Shown: positions 8,685 through 17,754, counted from the first letter of the stretch. The stretch: 64,000 nt of DNA from Aquimarina aggregata (GCF_001632745.1 NZ_LQRT01000002.1:248001-312000); one strand, 5' to 3'. Translations and numbers: made by a program. Notes: generated from the sequence alone by a model not told the origin.

Positions 8685-9256
8685 ACAAATTGCAATTTTT
8701 GTCGTAAACTTTCCTTTGCGCGCGACACTAGCGTACGACAATTAGAATATGATATATTCATAATCTGGCAGATTTCTTCATAATCATAACCCTCTATAAG
8801 ATACAATGACAGTGCTGTGCTATAACTATCTTTAAGCTCATTTAATGTGCTTACTATTGTATTTGCTTTTATAGAGGTTAATTCTTCCTCTATTACACCT
8901 ACACTATTATCCTCGGTAAGTGTATATTCGATTGTTTCTAACGTTACCTCTCTATTCGTACTTTTTTTACGAGATACCGTAAGGCTAGAGTTCACAACAA
9001 TTTTCTTTAACCATGCACCAAACATTTTGTCATCTTCAAGCATAGAGAGCTTAGTAAATGCTGTCAGGAATGCCTCTTGCATAACATCTTCTGCTTCTGC
9101 AGTGTCCTTAATAATTCTAAAAGCTGTATTATACATAGCTTTATAGTATCTATTATATGTTTCGAGCTGGGCATTCTGATCCTGCTTGCGACATTTAGCA
9201 ATTAGCTCTTCGGTATTTAGTTTGGTTAGTGACAAAAAAAATAATTTACTTTTCAT
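8681..9256 (-). CDS. ECF-type RNA polymerase sigma factor
   Basis: 191 residues. Region 2 is visible at ~35-95 (YNRYYKAMYNTAFRI, DVMQEAFLTAFTKLSML), then a linker and region 4 with a helix-turn-helix at ~145-185 (YEEICQIMNISYSNCRTLVSRAKESLRQKL). Length and order are normal for an ECF sigma-70 factor. The first gene of a four-gene minus-strand operon (sigma, anti-sigma, DYG-repeat protein, head-GIN protein), coupled to the next gene by ATGA. Such factors usually drive their own operon in response to envelope change; autoregulation is inference. Confidence 0.92.
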   Translation of the reverse strand: MKSKLFFLSLTKLNTEELIAKCRKQDQNAQLETYNRYYKAMYNTAFRIIKDTAEAEDVMQEAFLTAFTKLSMLEDDKMFGAWLKKIVVNSSLTVSRKKSTNREVTLETIEYTLTEDNSVGVIEEELTSIKANTIVSTLNELKDSYSTALSLYLIEGYDYEEICQIMNISYSNCRTLVSRAKESLRQKLQFV

Positions 9257-9417
9257 AAAGATATGTATAGATCACTTTTGTTACAGTTTTTTAATTTTTT
9301 TTTTGAAGTTTATGGCATAACAATTGAAATAGACATAGAAAATAAGCCTTAAAAACCGTATTTTTTTCTAGGTTTTATAAGGTTTTGTGGTACTTTAGAT
9401 TAATTTTAAAAAAAGAT

Positions 9418-9444
9418 GTCATTTTGTAGTAATGACAAAATGAC
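9418..9444. promoter_or_regulatory. 10-bp perfect inverted repeat upstream of lon
   Basis: GTCATTTTGT (9418-9427) and ACAAAATGAC (9435-9444) are perfect inverted copies separated by seven bases, 14 bases before the lon ATG. There is no T tract after it. It could be an operator for a stress regulator or a 5'-leader hairpin that hinders translation. It is not the CIRCE sequence. Confidence 0.55.
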
Positions 9445-9458
9445 TTTGATATATACTT

Positions 9459-11909
9459 ATGACCAAAACTAAGTTTACGACATTAGACAATTTGTCATTT
9501 CAAGGAATAGATGAGGATGCAGAATTAATTCCTTTATTAACGCCAGAAGATGAAGAAGAAATTGATAAAGAACAATTACCAGAAATATTACCAATATTAC
9601 CTTTGCGTAATACTGTATTATTTCCTGGTGTTGTAATTCCTATTACTGCAGGTAGAGATAAATCTATAAAGCTTCTGAATGATGCAAATAATGGAAATAA
9701 GACTATTGGTGTTGTTTCTCAGAAAGAAGAAGGAGTAGAGAACCCTGTGCTTAATGATATTAATAGGGTTGGTGTTGTGGCCAGAATCTTAAGAGTACTT
9801 AAGATGCCTGATGGTAATACAACAGTGATACTACAAGGAAAAAAGAGGTTTAAGATAGATGATGTTGTAGAAGAAAATCCTTATATAAAAGCTAAGGTTA
9901 TAGATGTACCCGAAGCTAGACCTGCAAAAGAGAATAAAGAGTTTAGTGCAATTATCGATTCAATAAAAGATCTTGCCCTAGAAATTATAAAAGAAAGTCC
10001 TACTATACCTTCTGAAGCTTCATTTGCTATTAAAAATATAGAGAGTAATTCTTTTCTAATCAATTTTGTTTCATCAAATTTAAATCTACCCGTTGAAGAA
10101 AAACAAAAACTTTTAGAAATAAACGATCTTAAAGAAAGAGCATTGGCCACTTTGCGCCATATGAATGAAGAGTTCCAGAAATTAGAACTTAAAAATGATA
10201 TTCAAAATAAGGTTCAGCATGATATGAGCCAACAGCAACGCGAATACTTTTTACATCAACAAATGAAAACTATCCAAGAAGAACTTGGAGGTGTTTCTCA
10301 TGAAGATGAGTTGGAAGAGATGCGTATGCGAAGTAAGGATAAAAAATGGGACGAGAAAGTTAAAAAACATTTTGATAAAGAGCTTTCTAAAATGCAACGA
10401 ATGAATCCCCAAGTTGCAGAATACTCTATACAACGTAACTATTTAGATCTATTTCTTGACTTACCTTGGAATGAATTTAGTACAGATAAGTTTGATTTAA
10501 AACAAGCTATGAAGGTCTTAGATAGAGATCACTATGGCTTAGACGAAGTTAAAAAACGTATTATCGAATATTTGGCAGTCTTGAAACTTCGTAATGATAT
10601 GAAGTCACCAATATTGTGTTTGTATGGACCTCCGGGAGTTGGTAAAACCTCACTAGGGAAATCAATTGCAGAGGCTTTAGGTAGAGAATATGTTAGAATC
10701 TCTTTAGGGGGGTTACGTGATGAGTCGGAAATAAGAGGACATAGAAAGACGTACATAGGGGCGATGCCTGGTAGAATCATACAAAGCCTTAAAAAAGCAG
10801 GGACAAGTAATCCAGTATTCGTTCTTGATGAGATAGATAAACTATCTATCGGAAATCAAGGTGATCCTTCTTCAGCTTTATTAGAAGTTTTAGATCCTGA
10901 ACAAAACTCTGAATTTCATGATAATTTTCTGGAAATGGGATTTGATCTTTCAAAAGTTATGTTTATTGCTACTTCTAATAGTTTAGCAAGTATACAGCCT
11001 GCACTTAGAGATCGTATGGAAATTATTAATGTTACAGGGTATACTATCGAGGAAAAGGTTGAAATTGCAAAACAACATTTATTACCTAAACAACTCGAAG
11101 AGCATGGTTTAAATAAATCACATATTAAGATAGGGAAATCACAACTAGAAAAAATTGTAGAGGGATATACAAGAGAATCTGGAGTTCGTGGTTTAGAGAA
11201 ACAAATCGCAAAAATGGTTCGTTATGCTGCGAAGAATATAGCGATGGAAGAGGAGTATAATGTAAAGATTAGCAATGACGATATAATCGAAGTTCTAGGT
11301 GGCCCAAAATTAGAACGAGATAAATATGAGAATAATGAAGTAGCTGGAGTAGTTACTGGTCTGGCCTGGACAAGTGTAGGTGGAGATATTTTGTTTATAG
11401 AGTCAATACTTTCTAAAGGAAAAGGTAACCTTACGATTACTGGTAACTTAGGTAAAGTGATGAAAGAATCTGCTACAATTGCCATGGAATATATTAAGGC
11501 AAATGCAGATCAATTAGGTGTTGATTCTGATATTTTTGATAAATATAATGTACATATACATGTACCCGAAGGAGCTACACCAAAAGATGGTCCAAGTGCA
11601 GGGATAACAATGCTTACATCTTTAGTGTCTTTATTTACGCAGCGTAAAGTGAAGAAAAGTATAGCAATGACAGGAGAGATAACTCTTAGAGGTAAAGTAT
11701 TACCAGTAGGAGGGATTAAAGAAAAAATCCTTGCTGCAAAAAGAGCACATATTAAAGAAATTTTATTGTGTGCAGATAATGAACGTGATATAAAAGAAAT
11801 TAAACAAGAATATTTAAAAGGATTGACGTTTCATTATGTAAAAGATATGAGCGAAGTTCTAAAATTAGCATTAACCACTACTAAAGTTAAGAATGCTAAA
11901 AAGTTATAA
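9459..11909 (+). CDS. lon: ATP-dependent protease Lon (endopeptidase La)
   Basis: 816 residues with the full Lon layout: N-terminal LON substrate domain (~45-240), coiled middle region, AAA+ domain with Walker A GPPGVGKT at ~390-397 and Walker B VFVLDEIDK, and a C-terminal protease domain. The catalytic dyad is in place: Ser713 in DGPSAGI and Lys756 in GGIKEKIL, 43 residues apart as in E. coli. It degrades misfolded and regulatory proteins in the cytoplasm. It is monocistronic: a perfect inverted repeat precedes it and a strong terminator follows. Confidence 0.97.
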   Translation: MTKTKFTTLDNLSFQGIDEDAELIPLLTPEDEEEIDKEQLPEILPILPLRNTVLFPGVVIPITAGRDKSIKLLNDANNGNKTIGVVSQKEEGVENPVLNDINRVGVVARILRVLKMPDGNTTVILQGKKRFKIDDVVEENPYIKAKVIDVPEARPAKENKEFSAIIDSIKDLALEIIKESPTIPSEASFAIKNIESNSFLINFVSSNLNLPVEEKQKLLEINDLKERALATLRHMNEEFQKLELKNDIQNKVQHDMSQQQREYFLHQQMKTIQEELGGVSHEDELEEMRMRSKDKKWDEKVKKHFDKELSKMQRMNPQVAEYSIQRNYLDLFLDLPWNEFSTDKFDLKQAMKVLDRDHYGLDEVKKRIIEYLAVLKLRNDMKSPILCLYGPPGVGKTSLGKSIAEALGREYVRISLGGLRDESEIRGHRKTYIGAMPGRIIQSLKKAGTSNPVFVLDEIDKLSIGNQGDPSSALLEVLDPEQNSEFHDNFLEMGFDLSKVMFIATSNSLASIQPALRDRMEIINVTGYTIEEKVEIAKQHLLPKQLEEHGLNKSHIKIGKSQLEKIVEGYTRESGVRGLEKQIAKMVRYAAKNIAMEEEYNVKISNDDIIEVLGGPKLERDKYENNEVAGVVTGLAWTSVGGDILFIESILSKGKGNLTITGNLGKVMKESATIAMEYIKANADQLGVDSDIFDKYNVHIHVPEGATPKDGPSAGITMLTSLVSLFTQRKVKKSIAMTGEITLRGKVLPVGGIKEKILAAKRAHIKEILLCADNERDIKEIKQEYLKGLTFHYVKDMSEVLKLALTTTKVKNAKKL

Positions 11910-11913
11910 GAAT

Positions 11914-11946
11914 AAAAAAAGCGATACAATTTGTATCGCTTTTTTT
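11914..11946. terminator. Bidirectional terminator between lon and the mreB paralogue
   Basis: AAAAAAAGCGATACAA and TTGTATCGCTTTTTTT pair to form a GC-containing stem flanked by an A run and a T run, so it can work in both directions. It serves the convergent genes ending at 11909 (+) and 11956 (-). Confidence 0.9.
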
Positions 11947-11955
11947 ATCTAGTTA

Positions 11956-12996
11956 CTAATATCGCTTCTTTGTAACTAGAACATTAACATATCTATCAAG
12001 ATTTTTAAGTACAATATCACTACCCTTTACTACAGTTTCTAAAGGATCTTCACCAAGGTGCACTGGCAATTCTGTAGCTTGAGATAGACGTCGATCAAGC
12101 CCTCTTAATAATGATCCTCCACCAGTAAGGTAAATACCAGTATTGTAAATATCCGCAGAAATTTCAGGAGGTATTTCAGATAAAGTTTCCAGTAAAGCAT
12201 TTTCGATGTGTGTAATTGATTTGTCTAAACTTTTTTCTATTTCTGTATAAGATATTTTTATCTGATTAGGTTTCCCTGTTAAAAGATCTCGACCTTCAAC
12301 CTTCATCTTTTCTGGAGGTGATTCTAAAGAGTTTACAGCAGAACCAACTTGAATTTTAATTTTTTCTGCCATTGATTCTCCAATATGTAAGTTGTGATAC
12401 TCTCGTATATATTGAATAATATCTTCATTAAATGTGTTTCCTGCTATTTTTACGGACTGTCCACTAATAATTTTTCCTAATGAAATTACAGCAATTTCTG
12501 TAGTTCCACCACCAATATCCACAATCATATTTCCTTTAGGTTCAAGAACATTTATACCACCCCCAATTGCCGCAGCAATAGGTTCATGTATCAGAAAAAC
12601 TTTTTTGGCGTTAAGTCTTTTAGCAGATTCTTGAACAGCCCTCATTTCAACTTCAGTACTACCGCAAGGAATTGAAATAATCATATTGTAGGATGATGTG
12701 AATACCGAAACATTAAAAGAAGATAATCTTTTAATAAATGTTTTTAGCATTTTATCTGTCGCATCTAAATTAGAAATTACGCCATCTTTAAATGGGTAAA
12801 TAGTTTTTATATTTTTATTGATTTTTCCTCGCATCATACCTGCTTCTTTACCAACTGCAAGGATTTTTCCTGTGATTTGATGAATAGTTATGATTGAAGG
12901 ATTATCAATAGCAATTTTTCCTCTATGCGTGATGAGTGTATTTGAAGTACCCAGATCTATTGCAATTTTTTCATTTAAAAAATCAAAAAAGCCCAT
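11956..12996 (-). CDS. MreB-like rod-shape protein, stand-alone paralogue
   Basis: 346 residues of the MreB/actin family: phosphate-1 motif AIDLGTSNTL at ~12-21, IHEPIAAAIG at ~140, phosphate-2 motif IVDIGGGTTEIAVI at ~160, and the adenosine motif LTGGGSLLRGLD near 300. It would polymerise on the inner membrane and guide cell-wall synthesis. Unlike the usual mre operon, there is no mreC, mreD, pbp2 or rodA beside it; it is a single gene between lon and cmk. From memory the main flavobacterial MreB reads DLGTANTL, and this sequence looks divergent from it, so it is probably a second copy. That inference needs the genome. Confidence 0.85.
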   Translation of the reverse strand: MGFFDFLNEKIAIDLGTSNTLITHRGKIAIDNPSIITIHQITGKILAVGKEAGMMRGKINKNIKTIYPFKDGVISNLDATDKMLKTFIKRLSSFNVSVFTSSYNMIISIPCGSTEVEMRAVQESAKRLNAKKVFLIHEPIAAAIGGGINVLEPKGNMIVDIGGGTTEIAVISLGKIISGQSVKIAGNTFNEDIIQYIREYHNLHIGESMAEKIKIQVGSAVNSLESPPEKMKVEGRDLLTGKPNQIKISYTEIEKSLDKSITHIENALLETLSEIPPEISADIYNTGIYLTGGGSLLRGLDRRLSQATELPVHLGEDPLETVVKGSDIVLKNLDRYVNVLVTKKRY

Positions 12997-13073
12997 AGTG
13001 TATTGGATTAGGGTTAATTATGTGTGATTTAGGTAAAAAAAGTAAACAATGGTTTAAAGGTAGAATAACTTCG

Positions 13074-13100
13074 ATAAAGTGTAATTATTGTACACTTTAT
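13074..13100. promoter_or_regulatory. 10-bp perfect inverted repeat (candidate operator) upstream of mreB-like gene
   Basis: ATAAAGTGTA (13074-13083) and TACACTTTAT (13091-13100) are perfect inverted copies with a seven-base spacer. The left arm falls where the -33 element would sit relative to the near-consensus -7 box at 13055-13062 on the minus strand. That placement suggests a protein-binding site rather than a terminator; no T tract follows. Confidence 0.5.
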
Positions 13101-13250
13101 AGTTTTGTACTAGTATTAAGTTGTATTTTGATATTATTTTTCTGTATAGATTATATTAAATTATCAACGATACCCTATGGTTATAGATAAGGTGAGAAAA
13201 GTATAAAACGAGAATTAATTAATTTTGAATTCATAAAACTTTTTTAAAAG

Positions 13251-13310
13251 AGACAATATTTTGTAAATACTTTGGACTACTTTTGAACCAAGACAATACC
13301 TTGTTAATAC
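13251..13310. repeat. Two 20-base direct repeats, 40-bp period, upstream of cmk
   Basis: AGACAATATTTTGTAAATAC (13251-13270) and AGACAATACCTTGTTAATAC (13291-13310) match at 17 of 20 positions and start exactly 40 bases apart, close to four helical turns. They end 13 bases before the cmk start. Likely tandem regulator sites or duplicated promoter elements. Confidence 0.6.
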
Positions 13311-13323
13311 AAAACATTTTAAT

Positions 13324-14022
13324 TTGGGCGAGAAAAAAATAATTATTGCAATAGATGGACACTCATCTACAGGGAAAAGTACAGTAGCCAAACAGTTGGC
13401 TAAAAAATTACATTATATATATGTAGATACTGGTGCTATGTATAGAGCAATTGCTTTATACGCCATGCGAAAAGGATATATAGATGAATCTCATTTTGAT
13501 CAAGAGAAATTAGAAAAGGATTTACCTGAAATTGTTATAAATTTTGAAATTAACCCGGATACTGGATTGGCAGAAGCTTTACTTAATAATGAGAACATTG
13601 AGAAAGAAATTCGAACACTTAAAGTATCTAAGCACGTTAGCAAGATTGCGGCTGTTTCTGCGGTAAGAAGAAAATTAGTAGAACAGCAAAACAATATGGG
13701 AATAGACAAGGGAATTGTTATGGACGGAAGAGATATTGGTACAGTTGTTTTTCCTAATGCAGAACTTAAATTATTTATGACAGCAACCGCTAAGGATAGA
13801 GCAGAACGAAGATATATCGAACTTAAAGAAAGAGGAGAGAATGTTACGTATGAGGATGTATTAATGAATGTTGTTAATAGAGATCATATAGATAGCACAA
13901 GAAAAGACTCCCCACTTAGAAAAGCGAGTGATGCAATAAAAATAGATAACTCCAATCTTACATTACAACAACAATTTGATCAAATATTAAAACTCGCTCA
14001 AACGGCTATAGAAAATGCATGA
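13324..14022 (+). CDS. cmk: Cytidylate kinase
   Basis: 232 residues of the bacterial CMP kinase family: P-loop IAIDGHSSTGKST at ~8-20, the CMP-binding YVDTGAMYRAIALY at ~36-49, and the MDGRDIGTVVFP motif at ~137. It phosphorylates CMP and dCMP to the diphosphates. The start is a TTG at 13324; the frame has no ATG before the one in the GAMYR motif, which is far too late, and the TTG gives the expected N-terminus right before the P-loop. It follows a pair of 20-base direct repeats and ends before a strong terminator shared with the convergent protease gene. Confidence 0.95.
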   Translation: MGEKKIIIAIDGHSSTGKSTVAKQLAKKLHYIYVDTGAMYRAIALYAMRKGYIDESHFDQEKLEKDLPEIVINFEINPDTGLAEALLNNENIEKEIRTLKVSKHVSKIAAVSAVRRKLVEQQNNMGIDKGIVMDGRDIGTVVFPNAELKLFMTATAKDRAERRYIELKERGENVTYEDVLMNVVNRDHIDSTRKDSPLRKASDAIKIDNSNLTLQQQFDQILKLAQTAIENA

Positions 14023-14090
14023 TACTTTAGTATATGTTTTGCGAGAATTTTAAAATGAACTTTTAGTTTGAATCATTGTTTATAATATAG

Positions 14091-14124
14091 AAAAAAACCA
14101 CCAAATCTAAATTTGGTGGTTTTT
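14091..14124. terminator. Bidirectional terminator between cmk and the metalloprotease gene
   Basis: ACCACCAAAT (14097-14106) pairs perfectly with ATTTGGTGGT (14111-14120) across a CTAA loop, with an A run before and a T run after. It lies between the convergent genes ending at 14022 (+) and 14172 (-). Confidence 0.9.
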
Positions 14125-14171
14125 CAATTCATCAAACATCAATGATAAGATGTTTAAGTCATTATTTATTA

Positions 14172-17100
14172 TTAGTCTTTTGCAATTTTGAATACAGAAG
14201 ATTTTCCTTGAGTTTCTAATGTAACCATATAAAGACCTTTTTCGAAAGAACTAAAATCAATAGTTTTATTAACTACTGCTCCTTGTAAAACAGTTCTTCC
14301 TAAGATATCTCTAATAGCAAAATTAACATTGTTTTTAACTGTTGCGATCTGTAATACATTAGTAACTGGGTTTGGAAATACAGACATTGTAACTTGTTCA
14401 GTTGTCACAAAGTTTTGTACTTCAGGTCCTCTAGATGTTCCTCCGATACTAAATGTAGTAGCTTCTGTTCTTCCAAATGATCCACCTGATGCTAAAGTTG
14501 TACTTCCACTAGTAAGGGTATATGAACCATTTCCAAATGAACAGCAGATACCATCTCCATAAGTATCACTTATTGTAAATGTGTATGATCCAGCATTAAG
14601 ACATTCTGTAACGTTTAGAGTTGATCCATCAGGTTGTGTACCATATGTTCCACCTGAAGCAACTACTTGATTACTACTGTTTGTAATTTCCCAGCTAGTT
14701 TCTTCTGGATAGTTATCAAAAGTAATAGATAAGTTAACATCCGTACAAGAAGGAGGGTTAACTGTTCCAGTTGTTAAACTAATATCATCTATGGTGATAT
14801 CACCACTCCATGATGTACTTGTAACTCCATTAAATCGAAGTTGAACTCCAGAACCAGTATATGATGCCAAATTTACACTAGCAGATTGCCACGTATTCCC
14901 TTGATTTCCTGATTTGTTCCAAACAGAAGTCCAGGTAGCACCATTATCTTTACTAGCTTCTAGATTTAAAGTTCCAATACTATTACCAAACATATGGTAT
15001 TTAAATGTAAATGTTGCTTGTGAAGCACTATTAAGATCAAAACATGGAGAGTTTACAATAGCTCTTTTATTAGGATAACCATTTCCATTCCCAGAAGCTT
15101 CAATATATAAATAGTATGTTCCTTGACTTGCACTAGAAGGTCCAGTTCCGTTTGACGGTGTTCCGCCAGAATCAATTGTCCAGTTGATATCATCATTAGT
15201 AGCTTGTGTCCAAGCTCCTAAAGTATTTTCAAATCCTTCATTATAAGGAAAAGATGATATTCCACCAGTGCATCCACCTCCTGGAGTACCAGGTAAGGTT
15301 GTTTCGGTTGCGGTAGTACTAAATCCAGATTCATTACCGGCAGCATCTTTTGCTTTAACTCTGAAAGAGTATGAAGTACCAGCAGCTAATCCTGTTGCTT
15401 GATAAGAAGTCGTTGCAACAGTACCGACAACAGTATTTCCTTGATAAACATCGTATCCTGTTACTGCAACATTATCAGTTGATGCACTCCAAGAAAGATC
15501 AATACTATTTTGAGTTGCATTTGAAGCTGTTAATCCGGCAGGAGTAGAAGGAGCCTCTGTATCACCTGTTCCACCGCCAGTAATTTCGAAGTTAGTATTA
15601 GAGATATCAAAGAAAACATTTCCTGAACCTCTTACCATAATTCTGTTTTGTGTTCCTTGAGCATTAGGTACTGTTATACTTTGCGAACCATCGTTTGTAA
15701 CTGCTGTAGCTATAGCTATAGGATATGTATTACCTCCATCTGTTGATAATAAAATATCAACATTGGCAGCGTTAACCCCATTTCCAGTAGTACCAGCCAC
15801 ATCCCATGTTACAGTTTGTGTAGAACCAGCAGGCCAACTAACATTAGTATTAGGTATATTAACAACAAATGGACCGGCATTAGCGGTAACATTTACTCTC
15901 ATGTTATCACTATTATTACCAGCACCACCAGCTTTATTATCTCTAACTGTAAGTCTAAAATTTAAAGCCCTTGTAACATTAGGAACTGCTTCCCATTGCC
16001 ATGAAGTTGCTCCTGTTTTTATAGTTTCTAATCTTGGAAAATAACGTTGAGCAGATGTTGTAGGATTAAACGATCTAAAAGCCACACCAGAAGTAGCTGT
16101 TACGCTAGGATAGGTTGTAGCTGCATTGTTTTCATCAACTTGTTCCCAACAGTATGTTAATACATCACCACTATTGGCATCAGATCCCTGACCTGTTAAA
16201 ACAAAAGCAGTTCCTCTTGGCACAGTATAATCTGATCCTGCATTGGCAGTTGGAATAGCATTACCTGTATTTGTATTCGTCTGGCAACTTGTAGACTTTA
16301 CATAGTTTGTGATTTGTTGAATACTTATCGAATGAAAGTAAGGATCACTATTTTGTTGTACATCAGTAGCTCCTGTAATTCCAGCGTACCCCATAATTGT
16401 AGAACCACTACCGGGTTCCATTTGTACATTTCTTCCTTCATTACCACCGTGAGTCCAAGTGTGATTACCTCCAAATTGATGACCCAATTCATGAGCTACA
16501 TAATCGATATCAAAAGGATCCCCAATAGGGTTAGCCCTAGAAGTAAATGCACTTCCTTTATCTCCGTCTCTACATACACATCCAATACATCCTGCATTAC
16601 CATTGTTTCCGGCTTTTGCAAATAAATGACCTACATCATAATTTGCCTCACCGATAACGCTTGTTAAGGTTGATTGCAATTGGCTGTTAAATCCTCCGTT
16701 AGAATAAGGATCAGTATTTGCATTGGTGTAAATAACATCATCAGTATTAGCAATAACGACCATAGTAACACCGAAGTCATTTTCAAATACACCGTTAACA
16801 CGTGTCATTGTTGTATTTATAGCCGCAATCGCATCAGCTTTCGTACCTCCATGAAACTGGGTATACTCTCCATTAGTAGATACGGCAAGTCTAAACGTTC
16901 TTAGAGTACTATCGTCTGCATTTTTAAAGTTAGATGAAGATTTTCCTGTAAAATTAGGCGTTTTTTCATCTACCATACATTTTAAACCACCAATAGATGG
17001 TTTATCAGACCTTTTGTACACGGTATATAAGCCGTCTTTTGTTAATGGCTCGATAAAAACAGCACCATCTTCCCCAGAAAGACGCATACTACTTAGTCCC

Positions 17101-17492
17101 TTATGCGAAAGACTAAATCTTATCGATCCAACTCCATTCATAGCCTGACCTGCATATGATTTAATGCCAGGGTATCTAGCAGCTAATTCTGGAGCCAAAA
17201 CCTGAGTTTCAACGATTCGAAACGATTCCATTTGACCGTTAACATTTGGAAATTGTAAAATGGTATTTGAAATACCACTTGATTTTCCTAGAATTTGAGA
17301 ACCTTTTAAGGCTTCTTTCATTGCATCTACATTAAGACTGTAAATGTTTTTACTAGGTAAGTCTTTTTGTGTAGTTATAACAGAAAGACTTTTTGGAACT
17401 GTGGTTCTCTTTGTCCAAGGATTTGAACTGGTTTGAGAGAACCCAAAGCTTATCATGAATAAGCCCACAAATAATGATAATTGTGTTTTCAT
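14172..17492 (-). CDS. Secreted reprolysin-type zinc metalloprotease with T9SS sorting domain
   Basis: 1106 residues. Signal peptide (FVGLFMISFGFSQ, cleavage near residue 19), a propeptide-like region to ~190, then a metzincin catalytic domain with the full zinc motif HELGHQFGGNH and a following Met in the Met-turn position (TIMGYAG). After it come Ig/PKD-like modules, a fibronectin type III domain (TPAGLTASNATQNSIDLSWS), a MAM/jelly-roll-like module (FPYNEGFENTLGAWTQ), a further beta module, and a type A T9SS domain (VFPNPVTNVLQI ending KIAKD). The protein should be exported by Sec, then T9SS, and anchored or released. Likely role: breakdown of extracellular protein. It stands alone between a terminator and its own promoter. 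Confidence 0.92.
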   Translation of the reverse strand: MKTQLSLFVGLFMISFGFSQTSSNPWTKRTTVPKSLSVITTQKDLPSKNIYSLNVDAMKEALKGSQILGKSSGISNTILQFPNVNGQMESFRIVETQVLAPELAARYPGIKSYAGQAMNGVGSIRFSLSHKGLSSMRLSGEDGAVFIEPLTKDGLYTVYKRSDKPSIGGLKCMVDEKTPNFTGKSSSNFKNADDSTLRTFRLAVSTNGEYTQFHGGTKADAIAAINTTMTRVNGVFENDFGVTMVVIANTDDVIYTNANTDPYSNGGFNSQLQSTLTSVIGEANYDVGHLFAKAGNNGNAGCIGCVCRDGDKGSAFTSRANPIGDPFDIDYVAHELGHQFGGNHTWTHGGNEGRNVQMEPGSGSTIMGYAGITGATDVQQNSDPYFHSISIQQITNYVKSTSCQTNTNTGNAIPTANAGSDYTVPRGTAFVLTGQGSDANSGDVLTYCWEQVDENNAATTYPSVTATSGVAFRSFNPTTSAQRYFPRLETIKTGATSWQWEAVPNVTRALNFRLTVRDNKAGGAGNNSDNMRVNVTANAGPFVVNIPNTNVSWPAGSTQTVTWDVAGTTGNGVNAANVDILLSTDGGNTYPIAIATAVTNDGSQSITVPNAQGTQNRIMVRGSGNVFFDISNTNFEITGGGTGDTEAPSTPAGLTASNATQNSIDLSWSASTDNVAVTGYDVYQGNTVVGTVATTSYQATGLAAGTSYSFRVKAKDAAGNESGFSTTATETTLPGTPGGGCTGGISSFPYNEGFENTLGAWTQATNDDINWTIDSGGTPSNGTGPSSASQGTYYLYIEASGNGNGYPNKRAIVNSPCFDLNSASQATFTFKYHMFGNSIGTLNLEASKDNGATWTSVWNKSGNQGNTWQSASVNLASYTGSGVQLRFNGVTSTSWSGDITIDDISLTTGTVNPPSCTDVNLSITFDNYPEETSWEITNSSNQVVASGGTYGTQPDGSTLNVTECLNAGSYTFTISDTYGDGICCSFGNGSYTLTSGSTTLASGGSFGRTEATTFSIGGTSRGPEVQNFVTTEQVTMSVFPNPVTNVLQIATVKNNVNFAIRDILGRTVLQGAVVNKTIDFSSFEKGLYMVTLETQGKSSVFKIAKD

Positions 17493-17521
17493 AATTGAAA
17501 AATAATTTGAGTTAGCGATTG

Positions 17522-17529
17522 CAAATGTA
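17522..17529 (-). promoter_or_regulatory. Candidate -7 element (TACATTTG) of the metalloprotease gene
   Basis: Read on the minus strand, bases 17529-17522 are TACATTTG, a full match to TAnnTTTG, 29 bases before the ATG. No clear -33 TTTG is seen at the usual spacing. Confidence 0.4.
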
Positions 17530-17703
17530 AAAATATTATCAGATATTCTGTGAATTATTTAACAATTATATTGTCTATTGTTATTAGTAATACTTTTTTA
17601 TAAAAAAAATAAGAAAATAAATAGGGATAATGTAATTCAAGAGGTTTCTCTTAGGAAGTAATTATGAGATCAATAATAGAGGGGATATGTAGATATTATA
17701 AAC

Positions 17704-17733
17704 AAAAAAAGCCGCTAGAAAAAGCGACTTTTT
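17704..17733 (-). terminator. Terminator after the LysM protein gene
   Basis: AAAAAAGCCGCT and AGCGACTTTTT form a stem with one mismatch and a short A-rich loop; on the minus strand it ends in a T run. It starts about 22 bases past the stop at 17755. Confidence 0.75.
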
Positions 17734-17754
17734 AATGATAGTTATAGATTGTAC

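Larger units (their letters stand above)
12997..13323. other. 327-base gene-free region between mreB-like gene and cmk
   Basis: A divergent promoter region. It holds a near-consensus -7 box for the minus-strand mreB-like gene (TACCTTTA on the minus strand, 13055-13062), a perfect 10-bp inverted repeat at 13074-13100 and two 20-base direct repeats at 13251-13310. I see no credible small gene. Confidence 0.7.
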
